NCBI RefSeq assembly: GCF_000218685.1
Contig: NW_006763306.1
Location: 368,835 to 432,834, forward strand
Length of the DNA stretch: 64,000 bases
Direction: 5' to 3'
DNA from: Serpula lacrymans var. lacrymans S7.9
Taxonomy: Eukaryota; Basidiomycota; Agaricomycetes; Boletales; Serpulaceae
Under the pieces are notes generated by a model. The model saw only the letters and a program-made list of their open reading frames with translations. It did not search any database and was not told the origin of the DNA. The translations under genes were made by a program, and so were the position numbers. Position 1 is the stretch's first letter. Each line of letters opens with the position of its first letter. This document shows, piece by piece, positions 30,322 to 42,409 of this stretch.

Positions 30322-32949
30322 TTAATTAACTCCTAATCTCGCGTCATAGTGAACATAGGACAACTCACGCATCGTATCTTCATAACCGTTTACATACTCA
30401 TCGTGCCCATATCCATGGCCGTTGATTGGTCTACCTGTTTTCGAATCTCTCAGGATGCCCGCGTGGTCTACGAACGGTGCCGGCCGCTCATTCGCGGAGA
30501 GATGGAGCTGCACGAGGATACGCTGGATATCCAGCAGATAGCCCTGCAAGGTGTCAAGGAAGCGCCGCGTTTGCAGATGCTTTGAAGAGGCAACACTGCG
30601 CATAATAAAAAATCAGGTTTCCTCATCGTGATATGCAAGCTGCAGCAGACAACATAGGGCACAGAACGTACACTGAAATACCATTCTCCTTGATGATATA
30701 GCCAATCCCGTAGCCGTCTGCGGCGACTGGCCCAAAGCCGAACAACCTCAGTGCAGGGTTACCACAATTCGATGTCGAGAGGATAGATGTGCTGAGAAGA
30801 GGCCAACCTGGGTCGGCGAAAATCTGCGGAAGTGGCTCTCTGCTCCCGTGGCCGTTAGAAAGTGAACCATTCGGGACGGGATCGTCAGGAGAAGGATCCA
30901 AGTTTCCACTCTGCTGGCGCTGATGGAGGCAGTAGAGCGCATACAAGTGTCTGTGTTTCATGAAAATGTCAACATGTATAAGCAAGTAAATAAGCGCGCA
31001 ATTTTACCTGTCTTGACCTAACCCCTGACCGCACTCCTTTGTGAGCTTCACATGCCTCTCACAAGCCTTGCGCAAAGCAGAGATCTTCTGGGCTGCTGGT
31101 GCTTCAGAGAAGAATGTCTAGCATATACTCAACAATCAAAACAGAGTAACTCGAATAGATGGCCAGCCAAACTCACCTTAGTAAACTCGACACTTTCGAC
31201 CTGTACGGTCCTGATAGCCTCAGTACGCCCATGCAAAAACGCCTTGGTCATCGCTGGCTCATACGTACACTCCGTTCTTCCATACAGTCCAAAATAAGCA
31301 GCCTGGAATGCCATTTGCACGAAGGCATCCGGACTAAACCCATGACTAGTCATAAAATTCTTGCCATACCCACGAAACTCGAGCGCCTGGCAATCATTCT
31401 GACATATCAAATCGCTCAGTCTGGTCTCTGCGAACCTGATGCCCACGCGCAGCGTCGGAGTTAGGCGCCATTCAAGTTTCTTAGGCACCGTGTCATATAA
31501 TGATGACGAATTGGATGGGCTGTGGTTGTGAGCTCCTTTCTTTGGTGGTTTGTAAGACTTTGAGTGAGGAGAGAGAGGTGCGTGAAATAGGGTTGGTGCA
31601 GAAGGGTTGATGGACCGCGCGAGAAGCATCAATCCCTCCGTAAATACGTCGGCTGCGAACCGTAGCACCGTGTGTCCGTCCACACCCGAGTGTTCAAAGT
31701 TAATTCCCGCAGCCCCATCCGCGCAAACGATAATCTGAAGTTTGTCGTACCACCTGTTTGTGCATGTACCCACTTGAACACCTCCTTGGAGGTCATAGGT
31801 CCCGCATAGGAAGTTTGAACAAAGATCGGCTAAATCGACTGGCACTGCATCGTCCAAACAGACGACGAAGAGAGACTCGTCAACGATTTGCAGGCAAGAT
31901 GCATTCGTGCGGTCTTTGGCTAGTGCAGACCTGAGGGAGGACCAGGTCTTACGGTTCTCGGTAGAGAGCACCCCTATGGCGGTGCGAGCGACTTCTGTAG
32001 GTGGCGTCTTGTCTGCATCTTTCACGATCGCTTGCAAATTGCGGAGCACCTCCCGTTCAGTCAGTAATGGTAAATCGTCATCGTCCAATGCGTCGAACCA
32101 GTCTAGTAGGAAGGTCAGAAATGTAAGATCAGGGGGTATATAACTTACAAAATTGGCCTCGACGCAAAACTACAATATGTTTGGCCTCTGCATTCACTTC
32201 CATCTTACAGCCCCTCTTTGGGGAACGTCAGTGAAAACCATCGATTCAAAATAGGTACGCACCGCTGTTGGTATTCTTGCAGTTCCGAATAGTCTTGTGT
32301 ACTGATCCATGTCGAGAGGAGTTCCACGGACAGTGTCTGGGTCCAGCATGCCTTTGCGCAAGTCATGGACGAACCCGAGCGAAGAGACAATGAGTGAGGC
32401 AGCTCTGGGAAGCTGAGATCCACGATCTGGAGTTGGGTCATTCCTGATAGACTTATTATGGTACGGAACAACATAAGTGGAAAATATACATACTCTAGTA
32501 CAAAAAATGGGTTTAATGCGAGGACGACTGGGTCGCTGTGTGATAGATATGATTCATACCTAAGGGGCTAAAGTCAGCAGAGTTCTCGTACAGATAACCT
32601 ACACTGATTATACTGACCAAAAGTCTTCTATGTAACTGCAAAGCGACCAGGCGATCAGTGGTACAGCTCAGACCTCCGACAGGTCTACTCACCTGGCCTT
32701 GCTCTCTGCCCATGTCTGTAGTCTCTCTTGTAACTTTGGTCCCTCTCCCTCTAAAAATTCCTTGACAGCGCGCTCAGTTTTCTCGTGTTCCGCCTCATCC
32801 TGCAGACCCTTCAAGGCTGTCAAGTAGCGCTGGCAGGTTTCCTCAAGAGGTGGGATCGGGAGCTTGGGTAGTTTCGACTGGTAAGCGAGTGTCCTCGCTG
32901 GTGGTGGGTTAGGATCAAAGGTCGTTGTTGGTTGTGACATCTGTGTCAA
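30322..32949 (-). CDS. Carnitine O-acetyltransferase
   Basis: A choline/carnitine acyltransferase that moves acetyl groups between CoA and carnitine for transport between compartments. The start ATG is at 32949, with another Met three codons later. The N-terminal family block LPKLPIPPLEETCQRYLTAL follows. Splicing gives SYIEDFW, YESYLSHSDPVVLALNPFF, RGMLDPDTVRGTPLDMDQY-type and GCKMEVNAEAKHIVVLRRGQ blocks. The catalytic His lies in INFEHSGVDGHTVLRF. CoA/carnitine-site regions YGKNFMTSHGFSPDAFVQMA and the C-terminal STSNCGNPALRLFGFGPVAADGYGIGY are present. The chain looks intact over about eight exons. No C-terminal peroxisomal tripeptide (it ends GVN) and no clear presequence are seen, suggesting a Yat-like cytosolic or outer-mitochondrial form. 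That location is an inference. Confidence 0.9.
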
Positions 32950-35783
32950 GCTAGATAATAATGATTGGCTAGTTTGTGTGTGGATAGCTGGTTAAATATT
33001 CATGGATGAAGAGGACAAGGGGCGATGATGGAGAAGCTGCATGTGCTTGATTTGTACTCCATTGGGCTGGTGACACATGGCTGTGATTGGCAGGTGCGGA
33101 ACGCCGCTATCAAAACCGATCGAGCTCTAAGACTTACGAATAACAAGCTTGTATTCTTTCGGATCTTTACTGCAATTTTGTCATTGGTCTCTTCGTATTG
33201 CTCGCTGAGGAAATACAGCGGACTACAGCTGGTGTCGCACAATCGCCGCCACGTGACCCGGATTTATCCGCGTCATCGTCCCATTGAGTGTCTCGGAACA
33301 GTCTCACCTCATATGAAAAGGGGTATTAACTCTGTTGTATCGTAGTTGTATCGAGAAAATGGGCCTCGGATTTGTTCGGGTATGTGAATAGATGATTGAA
33401 ATATTTTTGTCTTCTGAAAGATCTGGTATTGGGTGACTTTCCATAAGGTTTCTGCAATAGGAACAACATATAAACATGATATCCGAAATAGCCAAAGGGC
33501 TGCCAATAATATTTTAATGACTTGAATAAACCACAAGAGCCCATTGAATAAATCTAATCAAAGTCAAATATCTGCAGTCTACATCCGAATTAAGGACTGA
33601 TTAAGCACTGAGATCAGGCTTACAGAGTCATCATGGACTTGAGTGAGGCAATTACAAGCCAATCTGACAAAGAACAGTCTGACAATGAACTCGTCGACCC
33701 CACTTGAACAAGCCACACTGGCACTTGTGGCTGCTACCACATACATTGGAGCAAAAAAAGCACTTCTTCTTCTTGTGGACCTGAATAGATGGGGCTTTTA
33801 TATCATAGGCAATTTGAACAACAGTTTTGATGTAGTGAGAAACTGTGCATTGAGAGCACAATTCATGCTGTTGTGCTTGGTTGAATAGCAGCCTTGAGCA
33901 ACTTTTAATGTGGGTTGACATTGACCGCTTGGACATATGTCCAAATGCAGACAAAAATGATATATTTAATTCTGTAAAGTCTAGAAGGGGGGTAGGTACC
34001 CCAATTCTAGATGTGCCATTTAATGACATTTATCCATGGGGTCAAAAAGTTAAAGTAGAGTTTGAACAAAAGGAAAGTGCTGTATGGCACAAGTGTGAAA
34101 AATGAGAAAGAAGGTTAAATTGGAGAAAGAAAGTTGTAAGTCCAAAAATTGTGTATCGTAACAATAAACCTAAATCTTCCCATGCATGTACCCGGTTAGA
34201 TTACCAATCCACATGGAACTCCATACCTGCATTACAAGTCACTCCTTACAATCTCCACTCCCTTCAATTAGTATATAAGCTGTAGCTCCTATACTCTGTT
34301 CGTGCAGTTTGAATATCAATAAGTTCCTCCACCTTTTATTAAAGTCCCTTTCCAAGTTTTTGTTACACTTTTGGGATCGCTTCTTTCTTTTCTCGCTGGA
34401 CTACTCATTTCTGTTTACTCATTGGTCATACTATCAGACCAGTGACTCATACTCCTTCACAAACCTCTGCGCTGTCATTGGATCTGTCTTACCTTATATA
34501 GTACTTACCCTTCAATGGCAGAGCCTGCCGTAGATAGGATGTAACTCCTATCCTGGATCTTATCTACTATAAATAGCCTATGTAACGGTAGTAGTATTTC
34601 TCAATACAACTCTATGCAGTCTCAGCTTAACTAACTCAACCCATCAGAACCACAGGAGGGGAGAACCTCTATTCTATCTCATCCTTGAACATATCCTTGG
34701 ATTGGCCTCTCTGGATCACTGAACCAGAACTGGCTCTTGTTAAGCACTTTGTGCATAACAGTTTTCCTGTCCTTCTCTGAAGGACCCTATACTTCCATCC
34801 TCCATTCTTTCCTTGTTCATTCCATCAAGTTAGGGACTAAGGTCTGTGGAAGGGCCTAGCACACAAGCTAAGCCAACTCCCAACCTTGTACCCTGTTCTG
34901 CTCCCCCAGCATATCTCTGTCCTCCAAAACTCCAACTACTCTGAAGGTCACAGTTCTGACAGCTTACCAAAACATGGATACTTCACTCCAGCTCCATGCT
35001 TCCATGACAAATGTCCTTACCTGTGTCCCATTACCATAGTACTTATCCAGTTCTGGTATCGAGATTGACAGGGTGAACTTGCTACTAAGAATCTCCATTT
35101 CCCGCTGTCATGCACCAAAGTTGATTGGTAGCATGGACAGGTGTCAATAACAAAGCGAATATTCAAAAAGACTTGCCTTTGCGCCACACAGGCACAGTGC
35201 CACGTGGAATAGTAATTAATATCGCCTTTTTCGATCTTGTGGCTGATCAGCACCACCTCTATTAGGCAATCCAGTCATGCTCACCTTTGCTTTTCCATTC
35301 GGTACTTTCCGCATTTCAGCATTTTGGCAAATTTTCGCGTCGCCACTGGCTACACATTGCATTGCGCCCTCACTTTTGTCGTTTCCCTTACTCCCCTTCC
35401 TTTGCCTAGCCCCACCATGGGTCCCTTACTCTCGTTTTTATTCTCACCCGACGGTTATTTCTGGATCCCCATTTTAGTTCACCTCCTCGTCACCTCCACC
35501 CTCCTCCTCCTCATCTTCTTTGCTCCCCCACCATTTCTGATGTCACCACTTCCTATCCGCTTCCATCGCCAATCCGTTGACTACCACGTGCCACTGCTGA
35601 TATCAGCAAAGCCCCGGAGGCCGGTTCAAATAGGGCAACAGGTCCATCTTTATGACATCAATCTACCATCATATACTATCAAAACATTGGTCGCTCGTCT
35701 TGCCTGGTTGGAGTGTGGGTGGGTAGTTTTTGAGCTGGAGAAGGTTCATCCCCTTGCGTCGCCCATGTTCATCGCTGTCCCAT

Positions 35784-36482
35784 TCACTTGGGTACACTTA
35801 TCTTTTGTCCATCGTCTTCGCTATAGCTACACCTACCACATGCTGCCTGGGACTCACTTGTTCTAAATTGGAACCACTCCCCTCCCTCCCTTGTTTGACC
35901 AGGTGGTCCAACACAACCAGTCCATTGGTAAGGCCATGGAACTGTCGGATTTGGACTAGGTGGTGGACCGGTGGCTCCAGTTTCTTTTTTTTCAGCAGAA
36001 CATTCATTCATGTGATTATTTTTGATTTTTGAATCATTTTTATGGACACATATTTTTTTAGAATGTCTGACTGACAATAAAGGAACTGTGTTGATACTGA
36101 TAGTGTTTTGCCTTGCCCTTTTTTTACTGCATCTTCCCATGACATCATGATTTTCCTGCTCTCTTTTTGCTATTGGACTTGGAAGATAATCGGAGCGAGG
36201 AGAGGCTGGAACAGGAGGTGAAAGGTTTCGCTGTGGATGAGCTGGTGACCAACGGGATGGTGGAAGAGACCGAGGTGACCGAGATGGTGGGAGAAACTGA
36301 AGGCCCTCCAAATGCCTGAAAACATGGCATGTATGCTTTTGGGAGGTATTGTGGCTAATAACATGGCATCGCCACATCAATAAGAAAACCCCATTCTGTT
36401 TGGGGCAGACAAGGCATGCAACATGCCTACCGCCATTTAACAATCTGTACACTAGAAAGGTACAGTCATTCAGCAAATCCAC
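35784..36482 (-). other. Open frame with a C2H2-like zinc-finger pattern, possible transposon remnant
   Basis: An open frame of 232 codons. Near its start it reads VACLVCPKQNGVF and then CHVISHNTSQKH, a plausible C-x2-C ... H-x3-H / H finger. The middle is Ser/Pro-rich. The layout (finger followed by a disordered Pro-rich tract) resembles the N-terminal exons of Agaricomycete DNA transposases, but no transposase core follows downstream. It overlaps other open frames, so it could be chance. Confidence 0.25.
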
Positions 36483-36590
36483 ATAACAAGATGGCCAAAC
36501 AGACCTCGGGAGTCCAATTGGTTGATTTGCGATGTTGCTTTTGGCATGTTCAGCCTCGCACGTTCAAGTTGTTGATATGGTGTTTTTAGA

Positions 36591-37488
36591 ATGCAGTTTG
36601 TAGCACAGCCACTGGCTCTCGACTGCCTGAACTCATCCAATGATTCGCTGATAAGTTCCCACACAGTGACTCTCACTTCACCCTCTCCCAACTTCATCAT
36701 GGCAACAACCGTGTCCACTATTTTGTATCCACAGGTGACTGACAGAGATTGGGGCTCGAGGAATGGATTGCGACCTTTGAACACCACAATTTCTTTTAAA
36801 GGCTCAGTGCCAGCTACCAGGATTAGGTTGGCGGATGTGGTGATTTTTTCTCTTCTTATTTGTTGATTAGGACTAACTCATCTATGCTCTCTAGCCGTTG
36901 AAGGTCTCAATCACACTGCCGCAGGAATGTGCTGGAATAACCCCAGTGGTGAACTTTGGGCCTCTAGACTTTATGTATTGTGGCAGAAGTTTACCATCAG
37001 TGCTCTGCTCACATCAAGAGGTGGATATTTCCTTTATTTTCTGTTTTTACACGATTGATGTACCGCAGGAAATGCAAGAGCTGAAGATTCCCTTGTCTTT
37101 CTTACCCCTTCACCCGAGCTTCAATCCCTATAATACGCAGTCGTGGGTCAGGCTAATGAATAGTCTGCAGTGTTGGCTGCTCACTGAAGTCGTCAACAGG
37201 CAATCTCTGGAATGGGTGTGGGGTTGCAAGGCTTTTTGGATGGCTTATGTGGCGGCTTATCCCAAGTTTCCTTACGGCCAATGGACTCGTTGGAGCCCAA
37301 AGATTTCCCCCGAAGGCTGTTTTTTGCAGGATTGGTTAGCCAAGAGGGATGCGGTAGTTTTGGGTGAGGATACCTTGGTATTTGGTGACGATGCAGACTA
37401 CATATCTGCAAGGTGTGCAATCTGGGGGAGATTGCAAGAACTGATTTCTTTGGTTTACAATGGGAGTATCGTCACTACCAGTACCTAG
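36591..37488 (+). CDS. Unrecognised two-exon ORF
   Basis: Two open segments join through a plausible intron (GTGATT...CTCTAG, about 36837-36894) to give roughly 280 residues from the ATG at 36591 to the TAG at 37486-37488. The second segment is 196 codons without a stop and is rich in aromatic residues: VRLMNSLQCWLLTEVVNRQS, GCKAFWMAYVAAYPKFPYGQ, WTRWSPKISPEGCFLQDWLA. This looks more like a folded protein than noise. No family, signal peptide or catalytic motif is recognised. A 105-codon frame on the other strand overlaps the first exon. Without a homologue or transcript this stays tentative. Confidence 0.38.
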
Positions 37489-38851
37489 TTGATGTTCTCA
37501 TGTACTCTTCATACCATCATGCATTTGGTTGTTGCTTTTGCTGTTCCAAAAAATATAATGTGTTCATGATTGTTATTATATATGTGCTTTGAACACGAAG
37601 CTCTGAAGACTGTTTTACAATAGAACCCTGATTTCAGAGTACATCCTAAGGTCTACTAACAGTCTAGATTGCTAGTGAAAAAACATCTACAACAATCATT
37701 TTTGAGGTACTACAGGCTCAACACTGACAGAACCATGGTTGTAAATATCACACGAGCACTCAATTGAGGACTCTGATACCTCCTGAATCCCTCTGGCAGA
37801 CCTTTGGGCTATTGCTACCATGATCAACAGTACAACAAGATGTCATTGACCCTTCGCTCTGTTTTTCGGTAGACCCCGGAGTAAGGTTCCAACCGGCCCC
37901 ATTGATGATATATGACTACTATCGTTGGACGCCGGATGCAACCAGTAAGAGATATGCACTTGGGCCTCCAGAGGCTCAACGATCACTGTACAGGTAGCTA
38001 GAAAACTGTCAGATGTAGAATATAGTATAGAGAATATAATTGTGAAAGAATTTAGTGAATAGCTTATCTGTAGCAACAACGACAGACCTGACACTATGCT
38101 CTTGAACTCCAGAAGTGTGATTTGTGAGGGAAAGATGGCCAGATTTGACCAGATCTCGTGCTGAAAATATTGCAATATCTTTCTAGAAAATGTCAATAGG
38201 TAGGCCCCTACAATGCCAGATACTTACTGAGCTGATTGGGGCCTCAAAGCGTCTGGAGAAACGAAAACAATGATGGAGTCGTGACTAGGCGACCGAAACA
38301 GGCAATCACACACAAGATAATCAATCAAGGACCGCTAGCTCCGCTTCGGTACGTACCGCACATACCACCAGCGTCAGGACTTGGTGTGACCTGGCGGAAT
38401 TTGACTTGTAAGCTCCGCCTGATTTGGTCTGTGAGTGCCGCTGTGACCCAGTGTGACCAGAAATTGCAGAACCATTCCAAAACATGTGTCGTCTTTTCGG
38501 TTTTGTTCCGCTGCTCCAATGCTTCAAGTCCTTGCTTATTTTTCTACATAGGCAGCTAGAAAACTAAAAATTATATCTACTGGTCAAGTTCCGACAGTCT
38601 AAAGCTCAACAACTGGTGAGTTATTCAACTTCTCCCCAGACCAATTGCACCTATTGTCCAACGATAGTATGTCGACGAATCATGTTTTACAAATAGCTCC
38701 GCAACTGTGTGATGCTGCGGAGTTTTATGTCTGCCACTGGCATTTTGAGCTTGACTTTTCCATATTTTCTACTGTAAATGACGCTGCTCTTCCATTCAAC
38801 ATTCAATAATAAAACATCCAACGTCCATTCAGCCTCGCTACACTGATAGTT

Positions 38852-41800
38852 ATGCCGCCTGGAACGCCCTACAATTCATTCGTGCTACCTTATAGAATTC
38901 GTGTCGACGAGTTTAGCGATTCGTACAAGAATTCAGAATCTTATGTCAAACCTTTATTACACCTCCTTTCTCATACCCATGCAGATCATATCAATGGACT
39001 TGCTGCCAAATCGTTTGGCTATAAGGTCATCTGTTCCAATGATGCTAAGGAAATGCTCCTGAGGCACGAGGTATATGCCGAAAGAGCTCTTCACGAGAAC
39101 GACATGCGGGCTGTGGTAAAGCGCACCTTCGCACACTTGAAGGTGGATCCGTGGATACAACCAGATGGAACCAAGTTTTATCATGGTTCAAGAGATCTCC
39201 TGGTATTTAACTCGTCGTTGCAGTAACTGTTGCACCTAAACAACATATAGTTTGCGCTTCCTCTCAATACGCCCACTCCTTTTGAGCTCAACGCGTTGGA
39301 AACGGTCACGATCACTTTGATAGATGCAAATCATTGTCCTGGTGCTGTCATGTACGTTTCAGAATATGCTTATGACACTTTGTGGTAATCCCTATGCAGG
39401 TTTCTCATCCAAGGCGACAAAGGCGCCATTTTACATACAGGAGACTTCCGTGCAGAACCTTGGTTCTTGGATACGCTTTCTCGCAACCCTTTTCTGCAGC
39501 CCTACATTCCAGCTGAAAATGTTCCTGCCGTTGCAGAAGCCGAGGGGCCAATTACCTATCAACCGCTGGAAGCAATTCATTTAGATACAGCGAGTCTCCT
39601 TTCAACTCTTAAGGTCCCAACTAAGGTCAGCCCCGATAATCCTTTTTTATTGATAGGCGCCAGCAACTAATCTTACTGATAGGAACAAGCGGTCACAGGT
39701 CTCATAGAGCTTATTGCATTATTTCCGCCTACTACGTATTTCTTCATTAACTCTTGGACATGGGGATACGAAGACATTCTCAAGGCCATTGCAAACACAT
39801 TCCATTGCAAGGTAAATTACATACTCTAAATGCGCTTATTTGATGGCATATAAATTGAACTCTTGCATAGATTCATGTCGACCGCTACAAACATTCCATT
39901 TACTCGCACGTCTCTGATCCTTTTCTGCGCAGTATATTCACGTGTGATCCTAGTTCCACTCGGTTTCATGCCTGTGAACGGTTTGATCGATGTGATATAG
40001 TTTCAGTCGAAGATTACAACTATGGCAATGAACCTGCTCCTCTTAGTAAAGTTGGAAAGAAGGTAGTTTATGTGAATCCCATCCCCATGAGCGAGTCAAA
40101 ATGGGAAATGTACTTGACAAGTGTGAAAAGGCAGATGAATGATGGAGAAAATGTAGACAGTCTGGTGAGGATGTTGGCTGATAAGATCTCATATTTGGCT
40201 AATCTTCTTCTATAGCTTGTCGCATTAAGCCGCCACTCCCCATTACCCGAACTCATGTCTTTCGTCTCTCTCTTTCGTCCGCGCAAGGTGATACCTAATA
40301 CACTCATACCCGCGCTGCATGGTTTGGATTGGGCATGCATGAAAATCATGTTCGCAGACTGCGTTTTCAACGACCCAGAAGCGCCTAGTGCATATCATGA
40401 TACCGAGGGTATTGTCGACTACAACGGTCCTGCTTCGGACGAATTGGATTATAACGATGGAGATGTTTCGTTCAAAAACCTAATGGGAGGCACTCAGGCT
40501 CTTCAAGATGCAGAGCAATGGGCAGACGACGGTAAAATGGTGAAGAAGCTGAGGGTGCTTAGTTATTGGCTGCGGGGGAAGGAAAAGGCCATCGTGGATC
40601 GAGCTTTGGCGCGAGGTTATGCATTAAAGGAACTAGAAAAGCTAGACAAGGAACTAGCAGACGGCAGAGCGCTCGAAGTCGAAGCGCAAGAGGAAGTTCA
40701 AGAAGCAGCTCAACGTAGATCGGAGAAAGAACAGCGGAGAGAGGTACTCAAACGCTACGTGGACAGTGACGACGACACAGATGATGACGAGCGTGGAAAA
40801 ACCGCTCATCGCCTGTTTGCCCACCTGGCTGGTGTGGATGACATAGACTCGTCGTTGTCCCAGTCTCTGTCGATATCAGGCAGAAGCGTTCATACTGGCG
40901 TGGGGGTGCCGTTGTACCCTGTAGATCCAGTCACGGGTCAGTTGACTCCCGAGTCTTCACCTCCGAGACCAGTCTTTCGTCGCCAGAAAGACAAGGGAAA
41001 CGTACGCGTAACTAAGCTTCCTCGCTCTATTGCTATACCACCTCCAACTCTTGGCCTTACTACGATTCTGCCACCGTCGGCGAATTTTATAGCTCCAGTG
41101 GTCCCAGGAACGTTTGCGAGCGGCAGTGGCCTAAGGATCGAGGAAAAGGAAGCCTTACCTTTTCACAATCTCAAGAATTGTAGCATGGAAGACCGTTCTA
41201 CTGCTAGCTCATCTGCTTCTCAAAGCCTAGATGACGATCAGCAACGCAAAACCAAACGGCGTAAGGTGGACAAGGATGGCTCGACTGAAAATGACAATAC
41301 ATTGAAAGGTGATAGCCGTAACGGGTCTTTGTCTTCGATATATCCTACTACGAAGCACATTCGACGATCTCAATCATCCCTCAAACAAGGTAGTGGGACG
41401 GATATAGGTGCCAGGATGTGGAAACCAGACAGTTCAAAGATTAGTAAAGCTGCGAATTCATCAACACAGTTCCCCCATGCTCCTATCGGTGGTCCTTCGA
41501 ACGCAAGTGCTTCATCGCCTTGTGTCGCATCTCCCAGACGCTTGGAACCGAAGCCAACACTTCCGGTTATTGGTTCTTCTAGTCGTTATTCGACTCTCCC
41601 GATGATGGCTTCGTCAGACTCATCAGTAATACGAGGTAGTCCTGCGGATCAACGAGCTCAACGACTTGCACGTACATCAGACCGTCTCTCCATTGCTGAG
41701 AAACTCTCTAAGGCAAGGCCAGACCTCGTCTCCCCTGCTTATTCGGCGAAACGTGCGAGAAGGTTGTCGAAGATCGAGAGGGCAAAAACGATCGATGCCT

Positions 41801-41967
41801 CTTCGGAATGTCTTGAAGGGGAAGATCTTCGATGTGACAGTCCAGCCGTAGATTGGGAACGCAGTCGTAGGCTAGCAGAGGGTGTTAAAGAAGCAGTTGC
41901 AAAAGGAGAAAAACCTGCTACTGTTCTGCCTCCGCTTTTGTGTCTCAAGGGGCGATGCTATGATTGA
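38852..41967 (+). CDS. Artemis/SNM1-like DNA repair nuclease (metallo-beta-lactamase, beta-CASP)
   Basis: A metallo-beta-lactamase/beta-CASP nuclease of the SNM1/Pso2/Artemis family, which processes DNA ends and interstrand cross-links in the nucleus. Six exons begin at ATG 38852. Motif 2 is LLSHTHADHINGL (HxHxDH). Later motifs are LIDANHCPGAVMF and ILHTGDFRAEPWFLDTL (metal Asp). The DRMBL-type region follows: INSWTWGYEDILKAIA, IHVDRYKHSIYSHV, VYVNPIPMSESKWEMY and LVALSRHSPLPELMSFV, then RPRKVIPNTL. The last exon continues for some 400 residues of acidic and Ser/Arg-rich, largely disordered tail with a coiled-coil stretch (LEKLDKELADGRALEVEAQE). That long tail resembles the regulatory C-terminus of Artemis. 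All exon joins keep frame and no lesion is seen. Confidence 0.88.
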
Positions 41968-42341
41968 GAGACACTAGTAGCATGGTAACTCCTGGCTTTG
42001 TAATATCTTAGAACAAGTGTCCTCCTAATCGCTGTTCATAGTGTACTTAGTAATAATTGTATGTAATTCTGGAAGGTAATATGTAAGTGCAAAGGTTTGT
42101 TTCCATCTTGACTTGAACGTTTGAACAGCATGCTCGATTTAGCAGGTAACGTGGTTGGGTTCCGAGTCGGCGTGTCACGCACACTCATGATGGCATGATG
42201 AGAAAGCAGCATCCACGATTGGTTTAGGATCGATAATAACAGAATTGTCGACCTCGGGCATCTACCGACCTCAGTCAGCGCTCAGAATTTAGAATTGCAA
42301 TTGATCACATCAAGAATGTAATGATCTCGTCGACGTTGAGT

Positions 42342-42347
42342 TATAAA
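42342..42347 (+). promoter_or_regulatory. TATA box of the PNPOx/flavin reductase fusion gene
   Basis: TATAAA, 63 bp upstream of the ATG at 42410. Confidence 0.5.
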
Positions 42348-42409
42348 CCTGCGATATCTCTTCCTCCTGACTGTCCATTCTAGTTTGCTCTACATCCAAA
42401 GTTTACACC

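Larger units (their letters stand above)
32950..38851. other. Gene-poor AT-rich region, about 5.9 kb
   Basis: Most of this stretch has no gene I can support. It includes a 33.0-33.6 kb promoter side, a segment at 33.65-34.1 kb with a reverse-strand Cys-rich frame, and a 34.1-35.1 kb stretch with a TATAAATAG and retro-element-like composition but no confirmed long terminal repeats. A plus-strand frame at 35237-35866 has a hydrophobic stretch and no family. Two weak candidates are listed separately at 35784-36482 and 36591-37488. This is probably degenerate transposon territory. Confidence 0.4.

Noticed and set aside
34250..34700. Candidate LTR of a retrotransposon (TATAAATAG, short inverted words)
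   Set aside because: No second copy, no TG...CA ends with target duplication, no primer-binding site and no gag/pol nearby.
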